The notes: generated by a model from the sequence alone, not told the origin. Shown: positions 1 to 7,425, numbered from the stretch's first letter. The stretch: 9,016 bases of DNA from Dehalococcoidia bacterium (GCA_012270625.1 JAAXHZ010000110.1:1-9016), one strand, 5' to 3'. Numbers and translations: made by a program.

Positions 1-96
1 GTGTTACTCCCTTCGTCTTCTTGAGACGGGGCACTTGTTGAGAGAGCCACCTGATTCCGTCTCGCCTTTGGTCTTAGCAATGGGAGACCGAGGAAT

Positions 97-231
97 CTAC
101 GGCAGAACCACCTCCCACCGAAAAGTTCGCAAATCGGTACGCCTCGGCCCACCAGACTTGACGAAATCAAGAACTTTCTCTTTGTCGTTCACGCTGGACG
201 TGTAGGTAGACCCTGCCCACTCCGTCCGGCG
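97..231 (-). pseudogene. Possible C-terminal remnant of an unidentified gene
   Basis: On the minus strand there is an open stretch of 44 codons ending in TAG at 97-99 and preceded in frame by another TAG at 232-234. It reads like a real protein tail, with segments such as VNDKEKVLDFVKSGGPRRTD and FRWEVVLP. No ATG is present; a GTG inside it is the only possible start and has no convincing ribosome binding site. I do not recognise the family. It may be the end of a gene that lost its 5' part when the brnTA block was inserted, or it may be chance coding character. Confidence is low, because it rests on how protein-like the translation looks and on nothing else. Confidence 0.22.
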
Positions 232-260
232 CTAGCTGGCCACCAAAGGCCAAGCTGGTA

Positions 261-290
261 TTGACTTCGTGCCGCTTTTGTAACTACACT
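261..290 (+). promoter_or_regulatory. Candidate brnTA promoter
   Basis: TTGACT (261-266) resembles a -35 box and TACACT (285-290) a -10 box, separated by 18 bp. Transcription would begin near 297, about 22 bases before the brnT TTG codon. The -35 matches consensus in 5 of 6 positions and the -10 in 4 of 6. The assignment is by position and consensus only. Confidence 0.4.
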
Positions 291-298
291 TGCGTAGT
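283..298. promoter_or_regulatory. Imperfect dyad overlapping the brnT -10, possible BrnA operator
   Basis: ACTACACTTGCGTAGT has matching outer arms ACTAC and GTAGT, and 12 of 16 positions are symmetric. It overlaps the proposed -10 box and start site. Autorepression by the ribbon-helix-helix antitoxin BrnA, alone or with BrnT, is known for this family, so this is a plausible operator. No second copy was seen to support it. Confidence 0.35.
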
Positions 299-318
299 AT
301 TGAGACAAGTGACTGCGT

Positions 319-609
319 TTGCGTTGGACGTGGGATCAGGCAAAGAGCGAGGCGAACCTTCGAGCGCACGGCCTCGGCTTCGAGGCCGCGGTCTTAGTGT
401 TCGACGACCCTCTATCGGCGACCCGGGAAGACCCATATCAATACGAGCAAAGGTGGCGGACCATCGGCATGGTGGGCACTCAGGCCGTGATGGTGGTCCA
501 TACTTGGCCGAACCTCGACAGCGAAACCGGCGATGAGGTCGGACGCATCATCTCCGCGCGTAAGGCGACAAGACGTGAGAGGGAGGCTTATGAAGAAGGA
601 CAGTACTGA
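319..609 (+). CDS. brnT: BrnT family type II toxin
   Basis: This 96-residue protein fits the BrnT/COG2929 (DUF497) family: an opening MRWTWDQAKSEANLRAHG that matches the family's W-D-x-x-K-x-x-x-N-x-x-K/R-H-G pattern, a central WRTIGMVG strand followed by VMVVHTW, and an RIISARKATRREREAYE tail. The family adopts a RelE-like fold and inhibits growth by ribosome-linked RNA cleavage. The start is TTG at 319, because no ATG or GTG lies in frame near the conserved N-terminus. There is no good Shine-Dalgarno before it, which suggests low toxin translation. The end overlaps brnA by 20 bp, so the two are translationally coupled in the toxin-first order typical of this module. Family assignment is confident; toxicity is inferred from the family. 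Confidence 0.92.
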   Translation: MRWTWDQAKSEANLRAHGLGFEAAVLVFDDPLSATREDPYQYEQRWRTIGMVGTQAVMVVHTWPNLDSETGDEVGRIISARKATRREREAYEEGQY

Positions 610-886
610 GCTACCGTCAGACGTTCAGAAGCAAATACGGGCGCTGGAAACCCTGCCCGAAGATCAAATCGACACCACCGACGCCCCTGAGATTCTTGAC
701 TGGTCCGACGCCAGACGCGGAGTCTTCTACCGGCCGGTGAAGCAGCAGATTACGCTGAGGCTCGACGCAGACATCATCGCCTGGTTCAAAGCTCAAGCTC
801 GTGACGGACGCGGATACCAGACAGATATCAACGGAGCCCTCCGTGAGCACGTCCACAGGACCACCCGTTCGGTCAAACAACCCTGA
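590..886 (+). CDS. brnA: BrnA family antitoxin
   Basis: This 98-residue protein is the partner of BrnT (BrnA/DUF4415 family). The N-terminal half is acidic and polar, ending in EILDWSDARRGVFYRP. The C-terminal half holds the ribbon-helix-helix DNA-binding segment: KQQITLRLDADIIAWFKAQA forms the strand and first helix, followed by GRGYQTDINGALREHV. In this family it neutralises BrnT and represses the shared promoter. I chose ATG 590 (MKKDSTELP) over an upstream in-frame ATG at 533 because GGGAGG lies at 581-586, just before it, and because the upstream extension would lie almost wholly inside brnT. It starts before the brnT stop, consistent with coupling. The next gene begins 95 bp downstream on the same strand. 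Confidence 0.92.
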   Translation: MKKDSTELPSDVQKQIRALETLPEDQIDTTDAPEILDWSDARRGVFYRPVKQQITLRLDADIIAWFKAQARDGRGYQTDINGALREHVHRTTRSVKQP

Positions 887-971
887 CGGTCGGGAAGGCG
901 ATGAGCCGACCTGGAAGTTAACGGGTAAGGTTGCGTTAGATAGCAGAGGATCCAGCACAGCTTATTTCAGC

Positions 972-976
972 GGAGG
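972..976 (+). promoter_or_regulatory. Ribosome binding site for the helicase GTG start
   Basis: GGAGG lies 5 bases before GTG 982. A second possible site, AAGGGG at 1014-1019, precedes an in-frame TTG at 1024, which would shorten the protein by 14 residues. The GTG has the more canonical site and is preferred, but both starts precede the first conserved domain, so homology cannot settle it. Confidence 0.5.
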
Positions 977-981
977 CGCAG

Positions 982-3900
982 GTGGCACACGGTATCAGTC
1001 CTGGCGACAGTCGAAGGGGTGGCTTGAACGACGAGAAGTCTGAGGTCGCTCCGGAAACGGACTACAACGCCCCTACATCCTCCAGTGAGGACACCGGCGA
1101 CCCCATTCTCGACAAGATTGAAAGGACGAGGACGAAGCTTCTGGACCTGAGCCTGCGTAACCCGTTGCTCAACTACCGCCCACTTAGGTCTAGGGGCGTA
1201 GAAGTCATTGACGAAATTCCATCCGCCGTCTTCGACTTCCTGGTGCATAAAGCCCGCTCAATGTCTTTCCTGGTTCGCCAGGACGAGGATCAGCAGATAC
1301 TCCTTGACCTATCCGCGTCCTCAGATGAAGAGCCTAGTGATGAACTAGACCAACCCGAGGAGGATGAGAACGGCCTTGCTTCGCAGCACACCGATAGCCG
1401 CCTGCAAACCAACGAATCCGCCAGCCAACTGCAATCCCGACTTCTCAAGACCCACCACGCCGTAAGCACACTGATTCAAGAACAGGGTGTCAACACCCTC
1501 TTCGTTGCCCTCGGAATGGTCGAGTGGTACCCATCCGATGCCAGCAACTTCGTGCGTCGAGCGCCCCTGATACTGGTCCCGGTGGAGATCAACCGGTCTG
1601 ATGTCCGAGGAAGATTCCGCATCGCTTATACAGGCGGGGAACTGGGGGCCAATCTCTCGTTCATGGAGAAGGTGAAGAACGACTTCGGAATAGATATACC
1701 CGGCCTGCCCAGTGATGAGGACCTTGATGTGGACCGGTACTTCGACGAAGTTGCGAGCCGCATAGAGGAGTTGGACCGCTGGTCCGTAGACCGTAGGAGC
1801 GTCGTTCTTGGCTTTTTCTCGTTTGGCAAATTCCTCATGTACAGAGACCTCGATCCAACCACATGGCCTGACGGGACTAGGTATGGCCCTCGCGAGAGCG
1901 GCATCATACGCGCCCTCTTTGGAGGTGGATTCTCGGAACCTGACCCCAAAATTGGCGAAGGAGACCGACTAGATGATCACCTCAGTCCCGAGGACATCCA
2001 CCATGTCGTGGACGCCGACTCGTCGCAGGCGCTGGCAATCTTCGACGTCAACCAGGGCCGCAACCTCGTCATCCAGGGTCCTCCGGGAACAGGCAAGTCT
2101 CAGACGATCATGAACATCATCGCGGAGGCGGTAGGCAACGACAGAAAAGTCCTGTTTGTCTCCGAGAAAATGGCCGCACTTGAAGTAGTCAAGCACCGAC
2201 TGGACAGCATCGGCCTTGGCGTAGCCTGCCTTGAGCTGCACAGCCACAAGACCACGAAGCGGTCCGTCCTCGACGAATTGAAGAAGGCGCTAGACCTAGG
2301 CGCACCGATAGTCGACGGGATAGAGGACGACTTCGCTGGGCTTGCCCGCCTTCGGAACAGACTCAACGCGTACGCCGAAGCGGTTAATGCATCGGTTGGC
2401 GAATCCGGGGTTTCCCCATATACGGCATATGGCGAACTCATTCGGATTCGCGACCAAGAGCATGAGGGCACTCCGCTGCCGCGTGTGGACATAGCCGGCA
2501 TCGGCTCGTGGAAGGCGTCCGATTTCGAAGCGAAGCTTGGGGTGGTCTCAGAGTTTCAGACCAGGCTCGCGCGGGTTGGGGTTCCTGAGCAGCACCCCTT
2601 CTGGGGCTCAAAGCTGCGCATGCTGCTGCCGGACGGTCAGGCGGTCCTGAAGGAGCGGATTGATAGCGCTGTCGAGTCACTGGGGACGACGACAAAAAAC
2701 GTACACGACCTCGCTGGCGCCTTGGGGCTGGACACGCCTGAAGACCTTACGCATACGGGCATCTTGCTCGCCGTTGCCCTCCGAGCGGCGAAGGCTCCTG
2801 ACATCCTGGGCGTTGATCTATCTGCATTCGAGCAGATCTCTCAGCGCGAGGTGATGAAACACCTCGTGGACGCCGGGACAAGGTGGGGCGCGCTGCACTC
2901 CGCTTATGACAACATCTTAGAGCCCATCTCATGGGATGCTCATGTGCACCGGATTCATGACACCCTCTCTACCGTCGGGCACAAGTTCCAATCCTGCGCC
3001 CAACCCGAATTCCACATTGCCTCCAATAACCCGAGCATATCCTGGGAATGGATAGACACGGGATCGAAATCGCTCAAGACGCTTATTGAGCTAGTTCAGC
3101 GACTGGCTGAGGCCCTAGGATTGAGTCCACCGGAAGATACGACACAGGTTGCAGGTCTCATGCCTGTAGCCGAACGAGCGGCAAAGGCCCCCAACATCCA
3201 AGGCGTTAACCTACGCGCATTCGAGCAGAAGTCCCAACGCGACGCGATGAAGCGCCTTGTCGACGCCGGTGAATCTTGGGTTGGACTGCATTCTCGGTAC
3301 GACGACCTGTTGGATCCAGGGGCGTGGGATGCAGACGTCCGAGAGACGCATGACGCCCTCTCGACAGTTGGACAAAGGCCTTGGAGATTCCTGTCTCCGG
3401 GCTACCGACGTGCCCAAAGGCATCTCTCGGAACTGTGCCTCATGGCACGCCCCGACAGAGTCGAGGACCGGATAGCGACCGTGGACGCAATTCTTCAGGA
3501 GCAGGAGCGTCGGCGCACGTTTGAGCGGTTGTCCCCGGTTGCCGGAGTTGTTCTTGGAACGAAGTGGGAGGGTCAAGATTCCGATTGGGGGGCCGTTGGC
3601 CAAATCGTAGAGTGGGCACTTGCCCTATTCACTGACGTGGACAGCGGCTATATAGCGATTGACACTGTAAGGCACCTGCGTGACGACATCTACGCAAAGG
3701 AGATAGAGGGTCTGTTGAGGGAGGTTGCTAAGGCCACCGATTCCCACTCTGACCGCATTGAGACCCTTTCTTCCATCATCGCATTGGACATCGAGGGCGG
3801 GACCGGACTCCTGTCCCTTAGCTTTGCCCAACAGGGTGACATCCTCGACATCTTGGCCAAAGAGAACGACGATCTTGCCCAAGCCAACGTCAGCCTCTCC

Positions 3901-6714
3901 GCGTTATTCAGAACCGAGCCGCCAGCTGGCGTCGAACGGCAAATCGAGGTTCTGGATAGGATTTTGGAGGAGCAGGAGCTTCGGCGCACGTTTGAGCGGT
4001 TGTCCCCGGTCGCCGAGGTTGCCCTGGGATCGAAGTGGAAGGGTACGGATTCTGATTGGAACGCCATCGACCAGATCATTGAATGGGCGCTAGCGCTGTT
4101 CACGGACGTTGACGGCGGCGTCATACCGATTGACGCCACCAGGTCACTTCGTGACGACATAGGCTCAGAGGTCGTGGGCCGCCTGACGGATGAGGCCAGG
4201 GCAGCGGTGGACTCTCACATCAAACGCCTAGACGCGCTTCAAGCCTTCCTGGAAATGGACAACTCAAAGCGATTCAAGGATTCCGCCCGTGTCAGCTTGA
4301 CCAATACAGAAGCCCCGCAGCTCGAAGGGATGGTAACTCTACCTTTTGCGGCCCAGGGCGAAATCCTCGCCGGTTGGTCGGCCGGGATAGATGGCATCCA
4401 TGACCTCGTGGGATTCAACAGCGCGGCCCGTGAAGCTGTGGAGGAAGGGCTGAGGTCGCTCGTGGAGGTCGGGGCGGAGTGGTCGGAGGCGGCTGACCAT
4501 CTGACAAGCGTATTTGAACGAGCGTGGTATGAGCATGTCCTGTCCCGCGCTCTGACGGGACGGTCCGCCCTTTCGGGCTTTGTCGGCGACATACATGAGC
4601 AACTGATAGGACAGTTCTGTTCGATGGACGAGCTAGCGCTGGACCACAATCGCGCCCGGGTGGCCTATTCCCACTGGTCGCAGCTTCCCAAGTACGACGG
4701 CGGTGGACAACTTCGGACTCTCAGGAGGCAGTTTGAGAGGAAGCGCGGCCATCTTCCAGTCCGCCAGTTGATGGTTCAAGCAGGGAATGCCATTCAGGCC
4801 ATTAAGCCCGTATTCATGATGAGTCCAATGTCCATAGCGACGTACCTGCCTCCAGGAAGCGTCACCTTCGATCTCGTAGTGTTCGATGAGGCTAGCCAGG
4901 TTAGACCAGTGGATGCGCTTGGAGCTCTAATGCGCGCTGACCAGTCTGTAGTGGTGGGTGACAGCAAGCAGCTGCCGCCGACCAGGTTCTTCGACATCGT
5001 TACACAATCTGACGACGACGATGAAGAACATGTGGTAGCGGAGATGGAGAGCATATTGGGACTGTTCCGCGCTGAGGGCGCGCCGGACAGGATGCTGAGA
5101 TGGCATTACCGAAGCCACCACGAATCTCTGATAGCCGTGTCGAACCGAGAGTTCTACGATAACGGGCTGGTGGTTTTCCCCAGCCCTGACTCCAGTAGGG
5201 AGAATATCGGCCTCAGGTATCACCACCTTCCAGATACCCAATACGACCGCGGGAGAAGCAGCACAAATCGTAAAGAGGCTGCTGCTGTGGCGACACAAGT
5301 CATGGAACATGCCAGATACAGTCCTGGATTGACGCTCGGTGTGGCAGCATTCAGCTCCGCGCAGAGAGAGGCCATACAAGACGAGTTAGAGAGACTCCGC
5401 CGCCAAGACCTCTCCTGCGAGGCGTTCTTCAAGGACCATCCCGAGGAGCCGTTCTTCGTCAAGAATCTGGAAAACGTCCAGGGCGACGAAAGGGACGTCA
5501 TATTCATTAGCATCGGATACGGGCGGGACGCCGAGGGGCGGGTTGCCATGAATTTTGGACCGCTGACAGCGGAAGGCGGGGAGCGGCGACTGAACGTTCT
5601 CATCACCAGAGCTAAGCGGCGTTGCGACGTTTTCACGAATCTGCGCGCCGCCGACATCGACCTGAATCGAACCACTTCTCGCGGTGTTCGAGCCTTGCAG
5701 ACCTTTTTGGCCTACGCGGAGACCGGCGTTCTGGAGGATGTGGCTGGCGAGTCGGGGCGTGAGATAGATTCGCCGTTCCAGAGGGCGGTGGCGACCAAGC
5801 TTCGCTCCCGGGGATACGACATACATGAAGAGGTGGCTACAGGCGGCAAGTTCATAGACCTCGCGGTTGTGGACCCGGAACAGCCTGGGAGATACATCCT
5901 CGGAATCGAGTGCGACGGAGCCTCTTACCACAGTTCTAGATGGGCGAGGGATAGGGACAGGCTCAGGGAGCAGCACCTGCGGAATCTCGGCTGGAGCCTT
6001 TACCGGATTTGGAGCACTGACTGGCTCCACAATCCGGAGCGCGAGCTGAATCGCGCCGTCGAAGCCATCGAGCAGGCGAAGACGGCTATTCCTACTGCTC
6101 GCCAGATGCAGAACAAGAACAGACCGCACATTGGGCGGGATGACGGGGGAGTTGTGGCGAGCGCTTTAACCGCCCAGCGATACGAACTGGCGCAACCTTA
6201 TGTGGACATCCGTGATTACGAGCTTCACGAAGTTCCAGGATCGTTCCTTTTTGGCCCCATCACTGAGATTGTCCGGGTCGAAGGCCCCGTACACGTGAGC
6301 GAGGTGCGACGCCGTATCGCCGATGCTGTAGGTGTGGCAAGAATCGGTCACAGGATCAGGCAGAATCTTGACTGGGCTATTGGTAATGCAGTGCGCAGAG
6401 GAATGATCTTGAAGAGAGGTGGGTTCCTTTGGAGCACTGAGATGGACGTTCCCGTCGTGCGCGATCGTGGAGCAGTTCAGGGGAAAAGAATCGAGATGGT
6501 TGCGCCGGAGGAAATCGCCCAAGCCCTCAAAGTGATTGTGCAGCACTCATATGGGATGGACCGGAAGGAGGCGGCGATAGGGGCAGCTAGAGTCTTGGGA
6601 TTCAGAAGTGTATCCAAGAACACCGAGAACCGAACGCTAGAAGTCCTTGGAGTTCTGATCGAAAGTGGAGACCTCGTGACTACGGGCACTCAAGTGACGA
6701 CAGCCAACCAGTAG
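982..6714 (+). CDS. DUF4011 superfamily 1 helicase with PD-(D/E)XK nuclease and DUF3320 domains
   Basis: This 1,910-residue protein resembles COG1112 UPF1-like helicases fused to a nuclease. DUF4011 spans about 38-330, opening with DPILDKIERTRTKLLDLSLR. Helicase motifs are: a Q-like element DSSQALAI (346-353), Walker A GPPGTGKS (366-373), motif Ia VLFVSEK (390-396), Walker B DEAS (1302-1305), motif III GDSKQLPPT (1326-1334), WHYRSH (1374-1379), QGDERDV (1500-1506) and RLNVLITRAK (1536-1545). The Vsr-like nuclease (about 1597-1685) shows D1626 and E1643-C-D1645, then the LGWSLYRIWSTDW signature. DUF3320 follows (about 1745-1820). All catalytic motifs look intact. The 928 residues between motifs Ia and III-side Walker B contain two tandem duplications. 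Such proteins are presumed to unwind and cut foreign nucleic acid. No methyltransferase or specificity subunit is adjacent, so it may act alone. Substrate and defence role are inferred. Confidence 0.93.
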   Translation: MAHGISPGDSRRGGLNDEKSEVAPETDYNAPTSSSEDTGDPILDKIERTRTKLLDLSLRNPLLNYRPLRSRGVEVIDEIPSAVFDFLVHKARSMSFLVRQDEDQQILLDLSASSDEEPSDELDQPEEDENGLASQHTDSRLQTNESASQLQSRLLKTHHAVSTLIQEQGVNTLFVALGMVEWYPSDASNFVRRAPLILVPVEINRSDVRGRFRIAYTGGELGANLSFMEKVKNDFGIDIPGLPSDEDLDVDRYFDEVASRIEELDRWSVDRRSVVLGFFSFGKFLMYRDLDPTTWPDGTRYGPRESGIIRALFGGGFSEPDPKIGEGDRLDDHLSPEDIHHVVDADSSQALAIFDVNQGRNLVIQGPPGTGKSQTIMNIIAEAVGNDRKVLFVSEKMAALEVVKHRLDSIGLGVACLELHSHKTTKRSVLDELKKALDLGAPIVDGIEDDFAGLARLRNRLNAYAEAVNASVGESGVSPYTAYGELIRIRDQEHEGTPLPRVDIAGIGSWKASDFEAKLGVVSEFQTRLARVGVPEQHPFWGSKLRMLLPDGQAVLKERIDSAVESLGTTTKNVHDLAGALGLDTPEDLTHTGILLAVALRAAKAPDILGVDLSAFEQISQREVMKHLVDAGTRWGALHSAYDNILEPISWDAHVHRIHDTLSTVGHKFQSCAQPEFHIASNNPSISWEWIDTGSKSLKTLIELVQRLAEALGLSPPEDTTQVAGLMPVAERAAKAPNIQGVNLRAFEQKSQRDAMKRLVDAGESWVGLHSRYDDLLDPGAWDADVRETHDALSTVGQRPWRFLSPGYRRAQRHLSELCLMARPDRVEDRIATVDAILQEQERRRTFERLSPVAGVVLGTKWEGQDSDWGAVGQIVEWALALFTDVDSGYIAIDTVRHLRDDIYAKEIEGLLREVAKATDSHSDRIETLSSIIALDIEGGTGLLSLSFAQQGDILDILAKENDDLAQANVSLSALFRTEPPAGVERQIEVLDRILEEQELRRTFERLSPVAEVALGSKWKGTDSDWNAIDQIIEWALALFTDVDGGVIPIDATRSLRDDIGSEVVGRLTDEARAAVDSHIKRLDALQAFLEMDNSKRFKDSARVSLTNTEAPQLEGMVTLPFAAQGEILAGWSAGIDGIHDLVGFNSAAREAVEEGLRSLVEVGAEWSEAADHLTSVFERAWYEHVLSRALTGRSALSGFVGDIHEQLIGQFCSMDELALDHNRARVAYSHWSQLPKYDGGGQLRTLRRQFERKRGHLPVRQLMVQAGNAIQAIKPVFMMSPMSIATYLPPGSVTFDLVVFDEASQVRPVDALGALMRADQSVVVGDSKQLPPTRFFDIVTQSDDDDEEHVVAEMESILGLFRAEGAPDRMLRWHYRSHHESLIAVSNREFYDNGLVVFPSPDSSRENIGLRYHHLPDTQYDRGRSSTNRKEAAAVATQVMEHARYSPGLTLGVAAFSSAQREAIQDELERLRRQDLSCEAFFKDHPEEPFFVKNLENVQGDERDVIFISIGYGRDAEGRVAMNFGPLTAEGGERRLNVLITRAKRRCDVFTNLRAADIDLNRTTSRGVRALQTFLAYAETGVLEDVAGESGREIDSPFQRAVATKLRSRGYDIHEEVATGGKFIDLAVVDPEQPGRYILGIECDGASYHSSRWARDRDRLREQHLRNLGWSLYRIWSTDWLHNPERELNRAVEAIEQAKTAIPTARQMQNKNRPHIGRDDGGVVASALTAQRYELAQPYVDIRDYELHEVPGSFLFGPITEIVRVEGPVHVSEVRRRIADAVGVARIGHRIRQNLDWAIGNAVRRGMILKRGGFLWSTEMDVPVVRDRGAVQGKRIEMVAPEEIAQALKVIVQHSYGMDRKEAAIGAARVLGFRSVSKNTENRTLEVLGVLIESGDLVTTGTQVTTANQ
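2710..2979 (+). repeat. Internal coding repeat A, copy 1
   Basis: Residues 577-666 of the helicase-nuclease (beginning LAGALGL, ending LSTVG) align without gaps to residues 708-797. By hand count 56 of 90 positions are identical, including RAAKAP, AFEQ.SQR, LVDAG and the terminal LSTVG. It lies in the insert between the helicase halves, and its function is unknown. Confidence 0.85.
3103..3372 (+). repeat. Internal coding repeat A, copy 2
   Basis: Residues 708-797 are the second copy of repeat A, offset by 131 residues (393 bp) from copy 1. DNA-level identity is visibly lower than for repeat B, so this duplication looks older. A looser echo of the same pattern (NSAAREAVEEG followed by a W-x-E-x-V-like segment) occurs near residues 1138-1178 and may be a third, diverged unit. 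Confidence 0.85.
3498..3690 (+). repeat. Internal coding repeat B, copy 1
   Basis: Residues about 839-903 repeat at an offset of exactly 157 residues (471 bp). Over the 59 residues 845-903, 44 are identical to copy 2, including RTFERLSPVA, DSDW, EWALALFTDVD and LRDDI. The first 42 bases (3498-3539) match 3969-4010 with a single mismatch. Weaker similarity continues to the FAQQGDIL segment near residue 948. Confidence 0.9.
3969..4161 (+). repeat. Internal coding repeat B, copy 2
   Basis: This is the second copy of repeat B (residues about 996-1060), in frame and directly following the first unit. The counterpart of FAQQGDIL is FAAQGEIL near residue 1122, which implies a 17-residue length difference in the rest of the unit. 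The near-identical first 42 bases, beside more diverged flanks, suggest either a fairly recent duplication or local gene conversion. Confidence 0.9.
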
Positions 6715-6735
6715 GAAACGGCAGTAGGTGGCTAG

Positions 6736-6741
6736 TATAAA
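6736..6741 (+). promoter_or_regulatory. Weak -10-like element before the HsdR-type gene
   Basis: TATAAA sits in the 105-bp gap between the helicase-nuclease stop and the next start. No matching -35 box is present at the right distance, so this is only a possible internal promoter. The downstream gene could equally be read from upstream. Confidence 0.25.
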
Positions 6742-6764
6742 TGTCCGGAGCGATCTGAGCAGGC

Positions 6765-6780
6765 ACCGCACATCTGCGGT
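6765..6780. other. Small hairpin in the intergenic gap
   Basis: ACCGCA (6765-6770) and TGCGGT (6775-6780) form a perfect 6-bp stem with the loop CATC. No T run follows, so it is not a typical intrinsic terminator. It may be an RNA-stabilising or weakly attenuating structure. Confidence 0.35.
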
Positions 6781-6808
6781 CGAGCGGGAGCGCCGAGAAT
6801 CCCCAATC

Positions 6809-6813
6809 AGGAG
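6809..6813 (+). promoter_or_regulatory. Ribosome binding site that decides the ATG 6820 start
   Basis: AGGAG abuts an ATG at 6814 with no spacer, which would be non-functional for that codon, but lies 6 bases before the in-frame ATG at 6820. The second ATG is therefore the likely start. Confidence 0.7.
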
Positions 6814-6819
6814 ATGAAC

Positions 6820-7224
6820 ATGAGCAGAGCCGAAGTAGAGCGCGCCATCATCACCGCACAGAAGCACGTAGCCGAGTTTCAACCCAACCCGCCCAAAGGC
6901 CGAGTGCAGACAAAGGCCCCTGTCAACAACCACGAGACCAGTACCCGCTACATCCTCATTGACCCTATCCTGCGGACCCTGGGCTGGGATATTTCCAACC
7001 CAGCCGAGTGCATAGTCGAATACGAAGTAGCTCGCAGGGGCAACTACCCGGCAACCCGGGTGGACTACGTGCTGAAGGACCCTACCGGCGAACCAGCCAT
7101 CGTGATTGAAGCCAAGCGTATCGATGTCGAGTCCCATGACGACCTTGCGTTGAACCAAATGGAGCGCTACTTGCAGAGCATCCCAACCGCCACGACGACC
7201 GTAGTGACGAACGGCCAGTATTAG
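6820..7224 (+). CDS. HsdR N-terminal-type PD-(D/E)XK nuclease, truncated by TAG
   Basis: The 134 residues from ATG 6820 match the N-terminal nuclease domain of type I restriction R subunits (HSDR_N) and small stand-alone relatives. Counting from the upstream ATG at 6814: the segment HETSTRYILIDPILRTLGWD (40-59), D84 in TRVDYVL, and E99-A-K101 in AIVIEAKR, together the PD-(D/E)XK active site. The product ends at TNGQY, exactly where the family normally continues with Trp. A single G-to-A change of TGG would give this TAG, and compatible coding sequence continues to 7425. As written the gene yields the catalytic core without its tail, so it is probably a recent pseudogene. It could be a readthrough product or a sequencing error. 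No HsdM or HsdS lies in the window. Confidence 0.8.
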   Translation: MSRAEVERAIITAQKHVAEFQPNPPKGRVQTKAPVNNHETSTRYILIDPILRTLGWDISNPAECIVEYEVARRGNYPATRVDYVLKDPTGEPAIVIEAKRIDVESHDDLALNQMERYLQSIPTATTTVVTNGQY

Positions 7225-7425
7225 AACATCGCCAAGCGGGAAGGGAACGGCTGGAAGGCTGAATCCAGCCGCCCACTGGGACTCCACTACGAGAAGATTG
7301 GTGAGAATGCCCAGCGGCTGTGGGACTCTCTATCGAAAGAAGTCGTGGAACAGACACGCGCCAAGCGGAGCGGTAACTTCGGTGCAGCCGCAAGCAACCG
7401 CCGTCGGTACGGAAGAAGAAGATAA
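7225..7425 (+). pseudogene. Post-stop continuation of the HsdR-type nuclease
   Basis: Immediately after the TAG, the same frame stays open for 66 codons to TAA at 7423-7425. It begins NIAKREGNGWKAESSRPLGL and continues with ENAQRLWDSLSKEV, which is the expected continuation of the family, not random translation. With readthrough the protein would be about 201 residues, a plausible full length for the stand-alone form. The last 25 or so codons are rich in Arg and look less natural. The +1 frame there reads VGTEEEDKEPAPPER before TGA at 7448-7450, so a second small frameshift near 7370-7400 is possible. Confidence 0.7.

Larger units (their letters stand above)
1..318. other. Gene-poor left edge
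   Basis: No intact gene, tRNA-like cloverleaf or mobile-element end was found here. The stretch contains only the possible minus-strand coding remnant (97-231) and the candidate promoter and dyad in front of brnT (261-298). Positions 1-96 show nothing that I can support. Confidence 0.6.

Noticed and set aside
110..150. Possible tRNA T-arm (GTTCGCAAATC)
   Set aside because: The loop does not fit the T-loop consensus, and no acceptor stem, D-arm or anticodon arm can be folded around it.
208..221. 14-base inverted match between 208-221 and 7635-7648 (AGTGGGCAGGGTCT on the second site's plus strand)
   Set aside because: A single 14-base match is near what chance gives in a 9-kb window compared on both strands. 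The second copy sits inside the end of higA, and there is no flanking target duplication or element end.
5386..6129. 247-codon open frame on the minus strand
   Set aside because: It lies entirely opposite the helicase-nuclease gene across conserved helicase and nuclease motifs, and its translation shows no recognisable domain. It is an antisense shadow of a GC-rich gene.
6637..7287. 216-codon minus-strand frame crossing the helicase-nuclease end and the HsdR-type gene
   Set aside because: It spans two plus-strand genes with family-level motifs and an intergenic gap, and has no convincing start signal or domain.
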